NCBI GenBank assembly: GCA_944325545.1
Contig: CALVAM010000005.1
Coordinates: 25,392 to 89,391, forward strand
Length of the DNA: 64,000 bases
Direction: 5' to 3'
DNA from: Candidatus Gastranaerophilales bacterium
Lineage (GTDB): Bacteria; Cyanobacteriota; Vampirovibrionia; Gastranaerophilales; Gastranaerophilaceae
A program made the translations under genes and the position numbers. The notes beneath the pieces are model-generated. The model was not told where the DNA came from. It saw only the letters and a list, made by a program, of their open reading frames with translations, and ran no database searches. The number at the start of each line of letters is the position of its first letter. The stretch's first letter is position 1. This document shows, one piece after another, positions 54,778 to 62,924 of this stretch.

Positions 54778-55533
54778 TTATCTCTTAACATAGTATTTTA
54801 TAAAGTTATCATATAGTTCAAGAATTGTTCGAAAATCCGCAATTAATTGAGAATGAATAATTACTTGTGGAGAATTTTCTTCAAAAGAGTGAATATATAA
54901 TGGTAAAATATGTTCTAAAGATTTTTCTTCATTGTTTAATTCTTCTACTTTTACAAAATTATGATTTAATATTGCATTTTGTCTTTCTATCGCTATTTGT
55001 TGATACCTATCTGCATTATTTACTCCAGAAGGAGGGATATACAAGGGGATTCTATGCACTAACGCATGCCTAATGGATTTACAATGTATATCATACCAAT
55101 TTTTAAAACCTCCACTTTTATCATTGTAAATGTAATTAACAAATTCTTTTGAAAAACATTTTTTAATTTCTTTGTTGTATAACGAGATTTCAAGATTTTT
55201 TAAATTTAGTTTATTTTCTGCATTTACAATCCAAGCTAAATTATCAATCGCACCGTATAAATTAACAACAAAAGCCTGAATAAAAGCCTCTAAATCATAA
55301 CGTTCTTCATCTTCTAATACTTTTTCTCTATCAGGGGGATAAATTTCAAAAACTCTTTCAATGCAATGAAAAAGCATTGAAAACCTACGAAAAAAACCAT
55401 GTCTAAAAAATTCATTAGCTCTTTTTTCCTCAAAAACTACTTGATAAATCTCAGAAAGTCTTTCTCTAAAATTTATTCCAATATCATTAAAACTATTATT
55501 TAATTGTTCTATTTGTTCTTCAGAATATTTCAT
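54778..55533 (-). CDS. HEPN-like protein (RxxxxH motif), possible nuclease
   Basis: Not firmly recognised. A 251-residue, largely helical acidic protein. It has LEAFIQAFVVNLYGAIDNLAWIVNAENKL near 81-109 and KSIRHALVHRIPLYIPPSGV, where R155 to H160 form the HEPN R-x4-H motif. HEPN proteins act as RNases in toxin-antitoxin and defence systems. There is no obvious antitoxin. The gene is bounded by the direct repeats at 53927 and 55598, suggesting carriage on a mobile element. Confidence 0.5.
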   Translation of the reverse strand: MKYSEEQIEQLNNSFNDIGINFRERLSEIYQVVFEEKRANEFFRHGFFRRFSMLFHCIERVFEIYPPDREKVLEDEERYDLEAFIQAFVVNLYGAIDNLAWIVNAENKLNLKNLEISLYNKEIKKCFSKEFVNYIYNDKSGGFKNWYDIHCKSIRHALVHRIPLYIPPSGVNNADRYQQIAIERQNAILNHNFVKVEELNNEEKSLEHILPLYIHSFEENSPQVIIHSQLIADFRTILELYDNFIKYYVKR

Positions 55534-55597
55534 AGTTTTTGTCTTTTTTTATTGCACAGATTGATAAATTTTGTATTTTCTTTGTTATTATATCACG

Positions 55598-55750
55598 CCA
55601 GAAACACATTAATTCTAATTGTAAAAAATTAGAACACCACTTCCGATCTTTGTGTCTTTTTCGTATCAATATTTTTTTTTATATGTTTAATTTTAAATCT
55701 TGTTTTGCCCGAAATAATCATATCATTTGAACTAGCACAAAAATAGGTTA
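55598..55750. repeat. Direct repeat copy 2 of the Mu-like end region
   Basis: Aligns with 53927-54056, starting CAGAAACACATTA and continuing through the TTCTAATT/AATTAGAA dyad and the CTTTTTCGTATCAATATTT phrase to AAAATAGGTT. It is oriented the same way, so the two flank the genes at 54100-55533 as direct repeats. Confidence 0.7.
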
Positions 55751-55801
55751 AAAACCTCGTCTTGAAATTATTTGCCCAAAATAATCATACCATCTGCCCT
55801 G

Positions 55802-56071
55802 ACCAGCAAAAGAGTAATTTGACCGGTTACTGGGTCAAATGGTTTGATTGCTTCCTACCCCTCAAACCCACACCAAAAGCCGATTGCCCAAAATAATCAC
55901 ACCAGTTGAGCTACTCACGCTACTCAAACAAATACAACCAGCAAAAGAGTAATTTGACCGGTTACTGGGTCAAATGGTTTGATTGCTTCCTACCCCTCAA
56001 ACCCACACCAAAAGCCGATTGCCCAAAATAATCACACCAGTTGAGCTACTCACGCTACTCAAACAAATACA
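55802..56071. repeat. Perfect 135-bp tandem repeat, two copies
   Basis: Copies at 55802-55936 and 55937-56071. Each contains ATTTGACC-N7-GGTCAAAT, a hairpin, and the phrase GATTGCCCAAAATAATCACACC, which also occurs at 63823 within a similar repeat and (variants) near 55708 and 55771. No gene lies in 55534-56170. The copies are identical to the base over the part compared, which implies a recent duplication. Confidence 0.85.
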
Positions 56072-56137
56072 CTCCGCACTCTGCTCACAGGTCGCTCGAA
56101 CCATTAAGTGTGTTCTCATCCTCATCCCCTAAAATAC

Positions 56138-56165
56138 AAAAACGGGTAATGCTTTTGCACACCCG
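56138..56165 (-). terminator. Terminator of the tRNA-Ser gene
   Basis: On the minus strand CGGGTGTGC-AAAA-GCATTACCCG folds, followed by TTTTTG. It lies just past the tRNA 3' end. Confidence 0.75.
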
Positions 56166-56170
56166 CTTTT

Positions 56171-56257
56171 CAGAGGGGATGGGATTCGAACCCACGGTGG
56201 GCTTACGCTCACACAACCTTTCCAAGATTGCACCTTAAACCGCTCGGACACCCCTCT
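56171..56257 (-). tRNA. tRNA-Ser (GGA anticodon)
   Basis: An 87-nt class II tRNA read on the minus strand, starting AGAGGGGTGTCCGAGCGG and ending CCCATCCCCTCTG. The acceptor stem AGAGGGG/CCCCTCT pairs perfectly, the T loop GGTTCGAATCC is present, and the long variable arm is GTGTGAGCGTAAGCCCAC-like. The anticodon loop TTGGAAA gives GGA. CCA is not encoded. Its 3' end faces the repeat-rich region. Confidence 0.97.
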
Positions 56258-56419
56258 TTAAACTATTTCAATTATACACAACTTAGATTTGATTGTAAAT
56301 ATACAACTTTAGTTATAGAAATAATTATAATAAGAATCATCTATTCTAATGATTTATTTTACTTTACATATTGTTAGACTATAAAGGTAAAGTTATCTGA
56401 GAAAATAGAAAGGAAGCAT

Positions 56420-57016
56420 ATGAGAATTGACAATCTAGGTCTTAAAATCGGACAAAAAAGTGTTAATCCTTTTAAAACATCTCGCAATTCAACTACAAAC
56501 CCTTTTCAAAATGTCAGTTTTGAAGGTAATACTTTGGAATGTGCTGATGTTTTTGAAAAGTTTAAACCAAAAAATTCAAGTAAATTTAAAATGATTTCTG
56601 CTTCTGTTGTTGGAAGCATGAACAAACTTCGTTCTAAATTTACTGAACCTATAGTAAATTTTGTAAATCGAGTAAGAGAAAATGTTTCTAGTGCTTGGGA
56701 TTATGCAAAAAATACAAATATTTCAGATATTGCAGGTATTAAAAATATCTCAGATGCTTGGAATAATACTATGAACAGAGATGTTCTTGATATTGGAAAA
56801 AATATTTCGAGTTCTATTTCCGGAATAGGAAAAAATATCTCTGAAAAAATGAGTTTCTTGAATACTGATGTTTTAGATTTAGGCAAAGGAATTTCTGAAA
56901 AATGGTCTAACCTAATCAGTAAAATTAATCATAACAAAATTACTAAAGATACTTCAGTTAATGAATTAAGAGCAATGTGGGAAAATGAAATTGCTGCAGA
57001 AAAGGCGGTGGCATAA
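56420..57016 (+). CDS. Hypothetical protein with SFEG motif and repeated helical segment
   Basis: Not recognised. The 198-residue protein starts MRIDNLGLKIGQKSVNPFKTSR, then NPFQNVSFEGNTLECADVFEKF (motif residues near 33-36). The middle has a repeated phrase around NISDIAGIKNISDAWNN, RDVLDIGKNISSSISGIGKNISEKMS and TDVLDLGKGISEKWS. The C terminus is helical. The ribosome binding site AAGGAAG is good. Its stop overlaps the next start by one base (ATAATGA), so the two form an operon. Confidence 0.65.
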   Translation: MRIDNLGLKIGQKSVNPFKTSRNSTTNPFQNVSFEGNTLECADVFEKFKPKNSSKFKMISASVVGSMNKLRSKFTEPIVNFVNRVRENVSSAWDYAKNTNISDIAGIKNISDAWNNTMNRDVLDIGKNISSSISGIGKNISEKMSFLNTDVLDLGKGISEKWSNLISKINHNKITKDTSVNELRAMWENEIAAEKAVA

Positions 57017-57372
57017 TGAATAAAAATGTTGCTGAAATTATAGATGCTCTTGCTGCTCATCAGGACAATGCTTCTATAGAAGTATTGGAAGAATTAGGTA
57101 CTAATTCTCCTGATAATGAAGTAAGAGAATATACTTCTCGTGCTTTAGTCAGGAAAAATGTGCATGATTCATTAAAAATTGTTATCATTAACCAAGGTAA
57201 AGGTATTAACGATCTTTCTCCTGCAGTTGCAATGAGTACTATTAATGAAATCTTAGCTTTAAAAGATAAATCTGAAGTTATTAGAATTCTAGATGATACT
57301 ATTAATATGCACTCTGATGAAGCTGTTAAAGAAAATGCACGTTCTGTTAAATCTCTACTTGCATTAAGCTAA
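57016..57372 (+). CDS. Small HEAT-repeat-like protein
   Basis: Not recognised. A 118-residue, all-helical protein with HEAT-like alternation: NVAEIIDALAAHQDNASIEVLEELG, DNEVREYTSRALVRKNV, PAVAMSTINEILALKDKSE, VIRILDDTINMHSDEAVKENARSVKSLL. It is translationally coupled to the preceding SFEG protein, with the ATG overlapping its stop codon, so the two probably act together. No catalytic motif. Confidence 0.6.
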   Translation: MNKNVAEIIDALAAHQDNASIEVLEELGTNSPDNEVREYTSRALVRKNVHDSLKIVIINQGKGINDLSPAVAMSTINEILALKDKSEVIRILDDTINMHSDEAVKENARSVKSLLALS

Positions 57373-57395
57373 ATAAATTTTTATAAATTTTAAAT

Positions 57396-57426
57396 AAAAA
57401 GAAGGTTTGTTAAAAACCTTCTTTTT
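57396..57426. terminator. Intrinsic terminator
   Basis: AAAAAGAAGGTTT-GTTA-AAAACCTTCTTTTT: stem of about 10 bp with A and T flanks, serving the 56.4-57.4 kb genes and probably the convergent rubrerythrin gene. Confidence 0.85.
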
Positions 57427-57448
57427 GTTTATATTCACATAATTTCGT

Positions 57449-58018
57449 CTAAAATTTTTCTACAAAAATTTCAAAATATCCTTGAGGATGTTTGCATACC
57501 GGACAAATACAAGGAGCATCCTGAGAAATTTGAGTATGTCCGCATTTTCTACAAAGCCATTGAGTTAACTCTTTTTTCTTAAATATTTCGTCATTATTTA
57601 ATTTTTTAGCTAGTTCCATAAACCTATGTGAATGTCTTTTTTCGATTTCTAATATATTCTTAAATAGATATGAAATTTCTTCAAAACCTTCTTCTTTTGC
57701 AATTTCTGCTGAGCTTTTATAAATTATTTCCCATTCTTCTCTCTCTCCTTCAAAGCTTGAAATTAAGTTTTCATATGTATTTCCCCAAAAAAATGGGTAA
57801 TTTGCTTCTACTAGATAATGATTATTAGGAATATGTTTGTAAAATAATTTAGCATGCTCTTTTTCATTTTCTGATGTCATATAAAAAATTTCGCTAATTT
57901 TTTCATAACCTTCTTCTTTTGCAATTTTTGAAAAGAATGTATATCGATTTCTAGCCTGTGATTCACCTGCAAATGCATTTACAAGACATTTTAAAGTTTT
58001 TGTGTTTTCTATATTCAT
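57449..58018 (-). CDS. Rubrerythrin
   Basis: Non-haem di-iron peroxidase of anaerobes. The 189 residues have a ferritin-like domain starting TLKCLVNAFAGESQARNRYTFF with EENEKEHAKLFYKH-type ligands (SENEKEHAKLF), and EKRHSHRFMEL for the second half, then a C-terminal rubredoxin domain WLCRKCGHTQ ... CICPVCKHPQGYF with two CxxC pairs. Order is ferritin-like then rubredoxin. It reduces peroxide using NADH-linked electron donors. It is monocistronic and supports an anaerobic or microaerophilic host. Confidence 0.95.
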   Translation of the reverse strand: MNIENTKTLKCLVNAFAGESQARNRYTFFSKIAKEEGYEKISEIFYMTSENEKEHAKLFYKHIPNNHYLVEANYPFFWGNTYENLISSFEGEREEWEIIYKSSAEIAKEEGFEEISYLFKNILEIEKRHSHRFMELAKKLNNDEIFKKKELTQWLCRKCGHTQISQDAPCICPVCKHPQGYFEIFVEKF

Positions 58019-58229
58019 AACAGATTCTCCTTTTAAGTATAGAATATAAAATTTTAGGGATATTTTAACTTGTATAACAGGATATATTTTAGGATTATTT
58101 ATCTACAACTAAAGTTAGAAAAATTTTTAATTTTAATCATAAAATCAAAAATATAAGATTTAAAACCCTTTATTTATCAAGCTTTCAAGTATTATATCCT
58201 CTAAATGGTGTATTCTATAACTAAAGTTG

Positions 58230-58256
58230 TAAAGTTATATTTTTTTTTACCGTAAA
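58230..58256 (+). promoter_or_regulatory. Candidate sigma28 (FliA) promoter of the flagellin gene
   Basis: TAAA (58230-58233), exactly 15 bp, then ACCGTAAA (58249-58256), close to the flagellar consensus TAAA-N15-GCCGATAA (five of eight bases in the -10). It lies 47 bp upstream of the flagellin ATG. A weak match, supported by its position. Confidence 0.45.
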
Positions 58257-58302
58257 GCATAGAAGAAAGGCAAAATATAAATTTATTGAAAGGAAATTTA
58301 TT

Positions 58303-59433
58303 ATGGGTGCGACATCATCAATTACAATTAACACAAATTTGGCGTCATTAACCTGTCAGTCTTATCTTAGAGATGCAACTAAAGGTATGAACACGGCAAT
58401 GGAAAGATTATCAACCGGCTTCAGAATTAATTCCGCTGCTGATGACGCCGCAGGATACGCTGTATCTGCTGGAATGGAAGCCAAAATTAACGGTTATGAT
58501 ATCATTGAAACTAATGCTCAAATGGGTTTAGATATGTTAACAACTCAAGAAGGTATTCTTGATATCATTAATGACTATCTGCAAAGAGTTAGAGACTTGA
58601 CTATGCAAGCTGCTAACGGAACTTATGGTTCTGCATCTTTAGATGCTATTAAAACTGAAGTTGTACAAAGAATGGATGAAATAAATCGTCTTTGTCAAAT
58701 TACTGACTTTAACGATACATATCTTTTAGATGGTTCCAGAACTACTGATATAAATTTACAAGTAGGTTTATATTCTGATGCCAGATGTGTAATTAAGATG
58801 GATGCTTTCTTGTTTGCAAGTGCTGAATCCTCTGTAATTTTCGGATTTGGATCTGCAGGGGTTAAGAATGCTGATGGTACTTCTCAAGGGTATTTAGATT
58901 TAACAGCAAGAGATGCTAAAGATGAAGTAAATGGTTATATTTATCAAGCTAGAATAATTGATTCAAATGGGCAGCCTGTTCTTGATGCAGATGGTAATGT
59001 TCAATATAAAGACGGGTATTATAAATCAGCATTAGCAGCGGCTCTAGCTGAAAATGGTACTATTGAATATGCTGGTGGTGGTGCTAGTGCAACTCTAGCG
59101 GCAGGCAAATCTTTTACAATTGAAGATATGTGCAATGCTATTTATAGAAATGACTCCTCTGCTCGTGAGTTTATTGATCAGATAGATTTAGCAATTGATA
59201 ATATTTCATTAAGATCTACTAAGATTGGTGCTTATATGAATAGATTAGATTCCGCAATAGAATCTACTGACGTTCAAAGGGAAAACCTAACAGAAGCTAA
59301 TTCTACTATCAAAGATGCTGATGTAGCAACAGAATCTTCTAATTATATTAAGTATCAAATTTTACAACAATCAACTGCGACACTGTTAGCTACTGCTAAC
59401 CAAATGCCTTCGATTGCTTTAAACTTAATTTAA
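58303..59433 (+). CDS. Flagellin
   Basis: The 376-residue protein has the conserved N-terminal D0/D1 (SITINTNLASLTCQSYLRD; TAMERLSTGFRINSAADDAAGYAVSAGMEAKI) and C-terminal D1/D0 (FIDQIDLAIDNISLRSTKIGAYMNRLDSAIES ... LQQSTATLLATANQMPSIALNLI). The central variable domain is about 180 residues. The D1 stretch QRVRDLTMQAANGT retains the Arg and Leu positions important for TLR5 binding in enteric flagellins. Four cysteines (for example near the N terminus, LTCQ) are unusual for flagellin. It has its own terminator and a candidate sigma28 promoter. Confidence 0.95.
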   Translation: MGATSSITINTNLASLTCQSYLRDATKGMNTAMERLSTGFRINSAADDAAGYAVSAGMEAKINGYDIIETNAQMGLDMLTTQEGILDIINDYLQRVRDLTMQAANGTYGSASLDAIKTEVVQRMDEINRLCQITDFNDTYLLDGSRTTDINLQVGLYSDARCVIKMDAFLFASAESSVIFGFGSAGVKNADGTSQGYLDLTARDAKDEVNGYIYQARIIDSNGQPVLDADGNVQYKDGYYKSALAAALAENGTIEYAGGGASATLAAGKSFTIEDMCNAIYRNDSSAREFIDQIDLAIDNISLRSTKIGAYMNRLDSAIESTDVQRENLTEANSTIKDADVATESSNYIKYQILQQSTATLLATANQMPSIALNLI

Positions 59434-59480
59434 CAATAAGTAATAAATAATAATAGAGATAATAAAGGTCCTTTCAATGG

Positions 59481-59503
59481 CTCTCAGTGCTTTGTGCTGA
59501 GAG
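59481..59503 (+). terminator. Intrinsic terminator after flagellin
   Basis: CTCTCAG (59481-59487) / CTGAGAG (59497-59503), extended by an outer AAAGG/CCTTT pair. It also lies at the end of the convergent glutaredoxin gene. Confidence 0.75.
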
Positions 59504-59510
59504 TTTGCCT

Positions 59511-59741
59511 TTATAATATGGTTTTTAGATACTCAATTATATCATTGGATTCATACATTTGAATATTTCTATCTGTGTCCACCAGAAAAGGAACTTGGCG
59601 TTTTCCACCTAATTTTATTAATGACTCTTCATTGGTTTTATCTTTTATATCAATTTTATTATAAAGAATGTTGTTATTTTCTAAAAAATTCATAACTTTT
59701 AAACAATACGGACAAGTTTCTAAAATGTATAAATTAAGCAT
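59511..59741 (-). CDS. Glutaredoxin
   Basis: The 76-residue protein has the classical glutaredoxin active site CPYC (residues 9-12), the cis-Pro loop (RQVPFLVD) and the C-terminal [10 protein letters not shown] helix. It reduces disulfides using glutathione or a similar thiol. Start codon preceded by GGAGGGA. It lies alone between two convergent/divergent units, with a promoter gap of about 98 bp from panD. Confidence 0.93.
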   Translation of the reverse strand: MLNLYILETCPYCLKVMNFLENNNILYNKIDIKDKTNEESLIKLGGKRQVPFLVDTDRNIQMYESNDIIEYLKTIL

Positions 59742-59839
59742 GCTCCCTCCTTTATTTTTATTATGTACTTAAAAAAACTACATACATTAGCCATATCTAC
59801 AATATTTTTGTGTTAGTATTTTTAACGAGAGGTTTTGTT

Positions 59840-60190
59840 ATGTTAAGACAATTTTTAAATTCAAAAATTCATAGAGCAACTGTTACTGATGCAAATTTAA
59901 ATTATGTGGGCTCTATTACTATAGACGAAGATTTTTTAGATAAAGCTAATATTTTAGAATGGGAAAAAGTTGAGATTTTAAATATAAATAATGGAGAACG
60001 ATTTCAAACTTATGCCCTAAAAGGTAAAAGAGGCTCTAAATGTTTTTGTCTAAACGGAGCAGCTGCAAGAAAAGCTCAAATTGGAGATAAAATTATTGTT
60101 GTTACTTATGCAGATTTAACTCCGGAAGAAATAAAAGAACATAAACCAACAATTGTACAAGTCGGAGAAAATAATGAAATCGTCTGTTAA
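59840..60190 (+). CDS. panD: Aspartate 1-decarboxylase PanD
   Basis: Forms beta-alanine from aspartate in pantothenate/CoA biosynthesis. Start at ATG 59840 with an AGAGG ribosome binding site (an in-frame TTG/ATG extension to 59810 is unsupported). The 116-residue proenzyme has [28 protein letters not shown]: the self-cleavage pair Gly24-Ser25, giving a pyruvoyl group. Later motifs [21 protein letters not shown] are typical. A 49-residue ORF overlaps its 3' end by 17 bp and is probably cotranslated. Confidence 0.95.
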   Translation: MLRQFLNSKIHRATVTDANLNYVGSITIDEDFLDKANILEWEKVEILNINNGERFQTYALKGKRGSKCFCLNGAAARKAQIGDKIIVVTYADLTPEEIKEHKPTIVQVGENNEIVC

Positions 60191-60323
60191 TAACCCTTAT
60201 AAACCAAAGAAAAAAAAGAAATTCTCTATAGATATAAAAAATATGGGGGTTAATATTGACAAAAACGAGTATTTTGAAATAATAAAATCAAATTCTGCTC
60301 ATCCAGAACAAGGTTTAAGATAA
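60174..60323 (+). CDS. Small basic ORF overlapping panD
   Basis: ATG 60174 with GGAG about 8 bp upstream, overlapping panD in another frame by 17 bp; 49 residues ([20 protein letters not shown], then [16 protein letters not shown]). The N terminus is Lys/Pro-rich (PYKPKKKKK), the rest acidic/helical. Not recognised. Coupling to panD suggests coexpression, but not a shared function. Confidence 0.5.
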   Translation: MKSSVNNPYKPKKKKKFSIDIKNMGVNIDKNEYFEIIKSNSAHPEQGLR

Positions 60324-60441
60324 AATTTTATACTTTTATATTAACCTATTATATCTACTATAACTGAGTATTTATGTTATTGAAATAACTTTATAGTATA
60401 TTAGAATTAACCATGTGTATACAAAAGTGGAGTAACGCTTT

Positions 60442-61629
60442 ATGACTATTGATAAGAAAAAACTAACTATACAAATTTTAGCAATTATCGGGCTTATTTT
60501 ATCAATAAAATTAGCTTTCATATATTATGTAGCAAATTATGAAAAATATGCTCTTTCAAGCTTTTGTTCAATAAATGAGTTTATTGATTGTGATGGAGTA
60601 GCTCGTTCTTCTGTTTCACAATTTTGGGGTATCCCTTTAGCTTATTGGGGCATACTATTTTATATTTTGATGTTGTTTTTAACTGTTGTAGATAAACTAA
60701 AGCAAGTAAAATTCTTAAAATTTCTTGAGGTGTTTAAATCTCCAATGGCTTATATTGCATCTATTGGTACTATTGCATTTGCAATATCTATGGTTTTAGC
60801 AGGGTTGAGTTTATTTAAAATACATAAACTTTGTATTCTTTGTTTAATTACATATTTTATTGATTTAACTATAGCTTTGATTGCTTCTAGGGGGCAATTT
60901 AAGTTATTAGTGGAAGCTTTTAAACAAACTATGGTGGATTTTATTGACGGAGCAAAAAAATATACTAAAACATTTATTGTATTAATGATATTAGGAATAT
61001 CTTTTTTCTGTTATAGCGGAATTACGTATAATTTTGTTCCAAATGTAAAGCGTCAAAAATCTATTATGAAATATCACGATATAAAATTTAATCCGTATAG
61101 AGTAAAGGGAAATTTATTAGGAAAAGAAAAAGCTGATGTTGTAATAGATTTATATTCTGATTTTGTATGTCCTATTTGCTACACTAATAATATAATGTTA
61201 CATCAAGCTGTAAAGGAATTTTCTAATATAAAAGTTATTCATCATAATTATCCGTTTGATAAAGAATGTAATCCTTATATTTCAGTAAATATGCATCCCA
61301 ATGCTTGTTTTATGGCAAAAGCAGCTTTAGCAGCTAAAAATCAGGGTAATTATTGGGAAATGAGTTCTTTATTGTATGAAAATCAACCTAAAAACGAAGA
61401 AGATATTTTAAAATTAGCTAAACAACTTAGTTTTGATAAATCTAAATTCATGAATGATTTTAGTTCAAAAACTACAGAAAAAGAAATTGAAGAAGAATTA
61501 AAAAAAGCAATAGAGTTAGGTATTGATGCTACTCCTACAATGTATATTAATGGTGATAGATATGTCGGGGTAAAACCTTATTATGAATTAAAGGAAATTT
61601 TAATTGAACATGGTGCCAGAAAAAAATAA
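60442..61629 (+). CDS. VKOR-DsbA fusion disulfide oxidoreductase
   Basis: The 395-residue protein has a VKOR domain with four membrane helices (11-30, 62-80, 103-125, 130-150): catalytic Cys42 and Cys50 in CSINEFIDC and the CxxC at 131-134 (CILC). It continues to a thioredoxin-like DsbA domain after about 180, with CPIC at 243-246 and cis-Pro region ATPTMYING. VKOR homologues reoxidise DsbA using quinones, here in one chain. It makes disulfides in exported proteins, consistent with the cysteine-rich exported proteins in the window. It overlaps queH by about 20 bp. Confidence 0.92.
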   Translation: MTIDKKKLTIQILAIIGLILSIKLAFIYYVANYEKYALSSFCSINEFIDCDGVARSSVSQFWGIPLAYWGILFYILMLFLTVVDKLKQVKFLKFLEVFKSPMAYIASIGTIAFAISMVLAGLSLFKIHKLCILCLITYFIDLTIALIASRGQFKLLVEAFKQTMVDFIDGAKKYTKTFIVLMILGISFFCYSGITYNFVPNVKRQKSIMKYHDIKFNPYRVKGNLLGKEKADVVIDLYSDFVCPICYTNNIMLHQAVKEFSNIKVIHHNYPFDKECNPYISVNMHPNACFMAKAALAAKNQGNYWEMSSLLYENQPKNEEDILKLAKQLSFDKSKFMNDFSSKTTEKEIEEELKKAIELGIDATPTMYINGDRYVGVKPYYELKEILIEHGARKK

Positions 61630-62152
61630 TAAAATATTAATTCACACTTGCTGTGGAATATGTTCAGGATATCCCATTTCTTTATTAAAAGAAATGGGAT
61701 ATGAACCTGTTATTTATTTTTGTAATCCGAATTTAGATACAAAAGAAGAATTTGAAAAACGTCTTGAAGCTCAAAAAATAGTTTGTATGTATTATTGGGT
61801 TGATTTAGTAATTGAAGATTATAACCATCAGGAATTTTTAAATGTTTCAAAAGGTTTGGAAAATGAACCTGAAAAAGGTTTAAGATGTGATAAATGCATT
61901 GAATTAAGATTAAAAAAGGCTGCGAAGAAAGCTAAAGAACTCGGTATAACTAGGTTCACAACTTCTTTAGTGATTAGTCCGCATAAAAACTTTGAAAAAA
62001 TAACAAAAATTGCTAAAAGTGTTGCAGATGATTTAGAATATATTGCAATTGATTTTAAAAAGAAAGATGGATTTTTAAAAACAAATAAATTGTCAAAAGA
62101 ACTTGGGATATATAGACAAAATTATTGTGGCTGTGAATTTAGTAAGCGTTAA
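61610..62152 (+). CDS. queH: Epoxyqueuosine reductase QueH
   Basis: Last step of queuosine synthesis, reducing epoxyqueuosine in tRNA to queuosine. ATG 61610 is preferred; it overlaps the upstream gene. The 180-residue protein has the QueH (DUF208) signature HTCCGICSGYPI, then LRCDKCIELRL, RFTTSLVISPHKNFEKI and QNYCGCEFS, supplying the Fe-S and catalytic Cys residues. QueH is the alternative to the cobalamin-dependent QueG. queA is at 10.3 kb. Confidence 0.95.
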   Translation: MVPEKNNKILIHTCCGICSGYPISLLKEMGYEPVIYFCNPNLDTKEEFEKRLEAQKIVCMYYWVDLVIEDYNHQEFLNVSKGLENEPEKGLRCDKCIELRLKKAAKKAKELGITRFTTSLVISPHKNFEKITKIAKSVADDLEYIAIDFKKKDGFLKTNKLSKELGIYRQNYCGCEFSKR

Positions 62153-62169
62153 ATTTGAGGTTATAAAAT

Positions 62170-62376
62170 ATGGAATGTAAGAAAGAAGAAAATTTATTGG
62201 AATGTACATGTTCTGCAACTACTTGCAAAAATAGAGGAATTTGTTGTGAATGCGTAAGACATCATAGAGAAGCAGGACAAATTCCGGGGTGTTTTTTCCC
62301 TAAAAGTGCTGAATTAACCCATAATAGATCTATCGAATATTTTATAGAAGTTTATTCTAAAATTCTTAATAAGTAA
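62170..62376 (+). CDS. DUF6485-like small Cys-rich protein
   Basis: The 68-residue protein with eight cysteines starts ECKKEENLLECTCSATTCKNRGICCECVRHH and continues AGQIPGCFFPKSAELTHNRSIEYFIEVY, the pattern of the DUF6485 family, with a likely metal or Fe-S site. Its function is unknown. It overlaps the convergent winged-helix gene by 11 bp. It follows queH by 17 bp and could be in the same operon. Confidence 0.75.
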   Translation: MECKKEENLLECTCSATTCKNRGICCECVRHHREAGQIPGCFFPKSAELTHNRSIEYFIEVYSKILNK

Positions 62377-62680
62377 AATATTTGTCAAAATCAATATCTT
62401 CAAAGTTGCATAGTAGGTGGAAAATGTCATCATCGTCATCAAGACGTTGAAAATTGTATTCATCAAATAACCAGTATTTTGGATTAATTCCCTTTACTCT
62501 TACGATATTTTTTTCTTTTAAAATCTGAAGTTTCTTTTTTACTTCTTCAATCGGAAGGTTGACAAGTTTTGCTAATTCAACAGCCGTAATCCCGTCGGGA
62601 TGGCTGTATTTTTCAGGGGTAAGGAACATTAATTCCAATCCAATCATTTTCAAATTCTTATCTTCATAAATTTGTTCCAT
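62366..62680 (-). CDS. Small winged-helix-like DNA-binding protein
   Basis: The 104-residue protein has a helix-turn-helix pattern in GITAVELAKLVNLPIEEVKKKLQILKEKNIVRVKGINPKYWLFD (residues 30-73, two helices and a wing). Its acidic C terminus (DDDDDIFHLLCNFEDIDFDKYF) is unusual. It looks like a MarR/ArsR-like wHTH fragment. Its target is unknown. It converges on the DUF6485 gene, with an 11-bp overlap of the two stop regions. Confidence 0.65.
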   Translation of the reverse strand: MEQIYEDKNLKMIGLELMFLTPEKYSHPDGITAVELAKLVNLPIEEVKKKLQILKEKNIVRVKGINPKYWLFDEYNFQRLDDDDDIFHLLCNFEDIDFDKYFTY

Positions 62681-62778
62681 ATCTGTATTATATCGTATTA
62701 ATTTAAAAATGGAATAGTATTGGGCTTGGCTAGAGATTAGAGAAAAGTAAAAATAGTTTATTTTAATAGTATTTGTGT

Positions 62779-62858
62779 TTGTAAAAGAACAACCTGTTCA
62801 GGAATTTTTGACTACCAGTTCGGGAAATTTAGGTTAGATAAATTTAGAAACTTAAATT
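62779..62858. repeat. 80-bp repeat, copy 1
   Basis: Begins TTGTAAAAGAACAACC and contains TGTTCAGGAAT and CCAGTTCGGGAAA. It matches 63888-63967 with few differences, same orientation. A related ~22-bp unit (ACCAGTTCxGGAAT) occurs twice within each copy, as in transposase-binding sites. Confidence 0.75.
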
Positions 62859-62924
62859 GATGTTATAAAAATTTAAATTACTGTTATAGCAAATATTTAT
62901 ATTTACCTGTTTTTATAATTGCAT

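Noticed and set aside
55802..56071. CRISPR array
   Set aside because: Two 135-bp identical units with no short repeat/spacer alternation and no cas genes; it is a tandem duplication.
56041..56238. ORF overlapping tRNA-Ser
   Set aside because: The frame reads through the tRNA gene and tandem repeat; no ribosome binding site.
56171..56257. tRNA 3' end as a duplicated attachment site
   Set aside because: The 3' end sequence was not seen a second time in the window, so no att pair can be shown.
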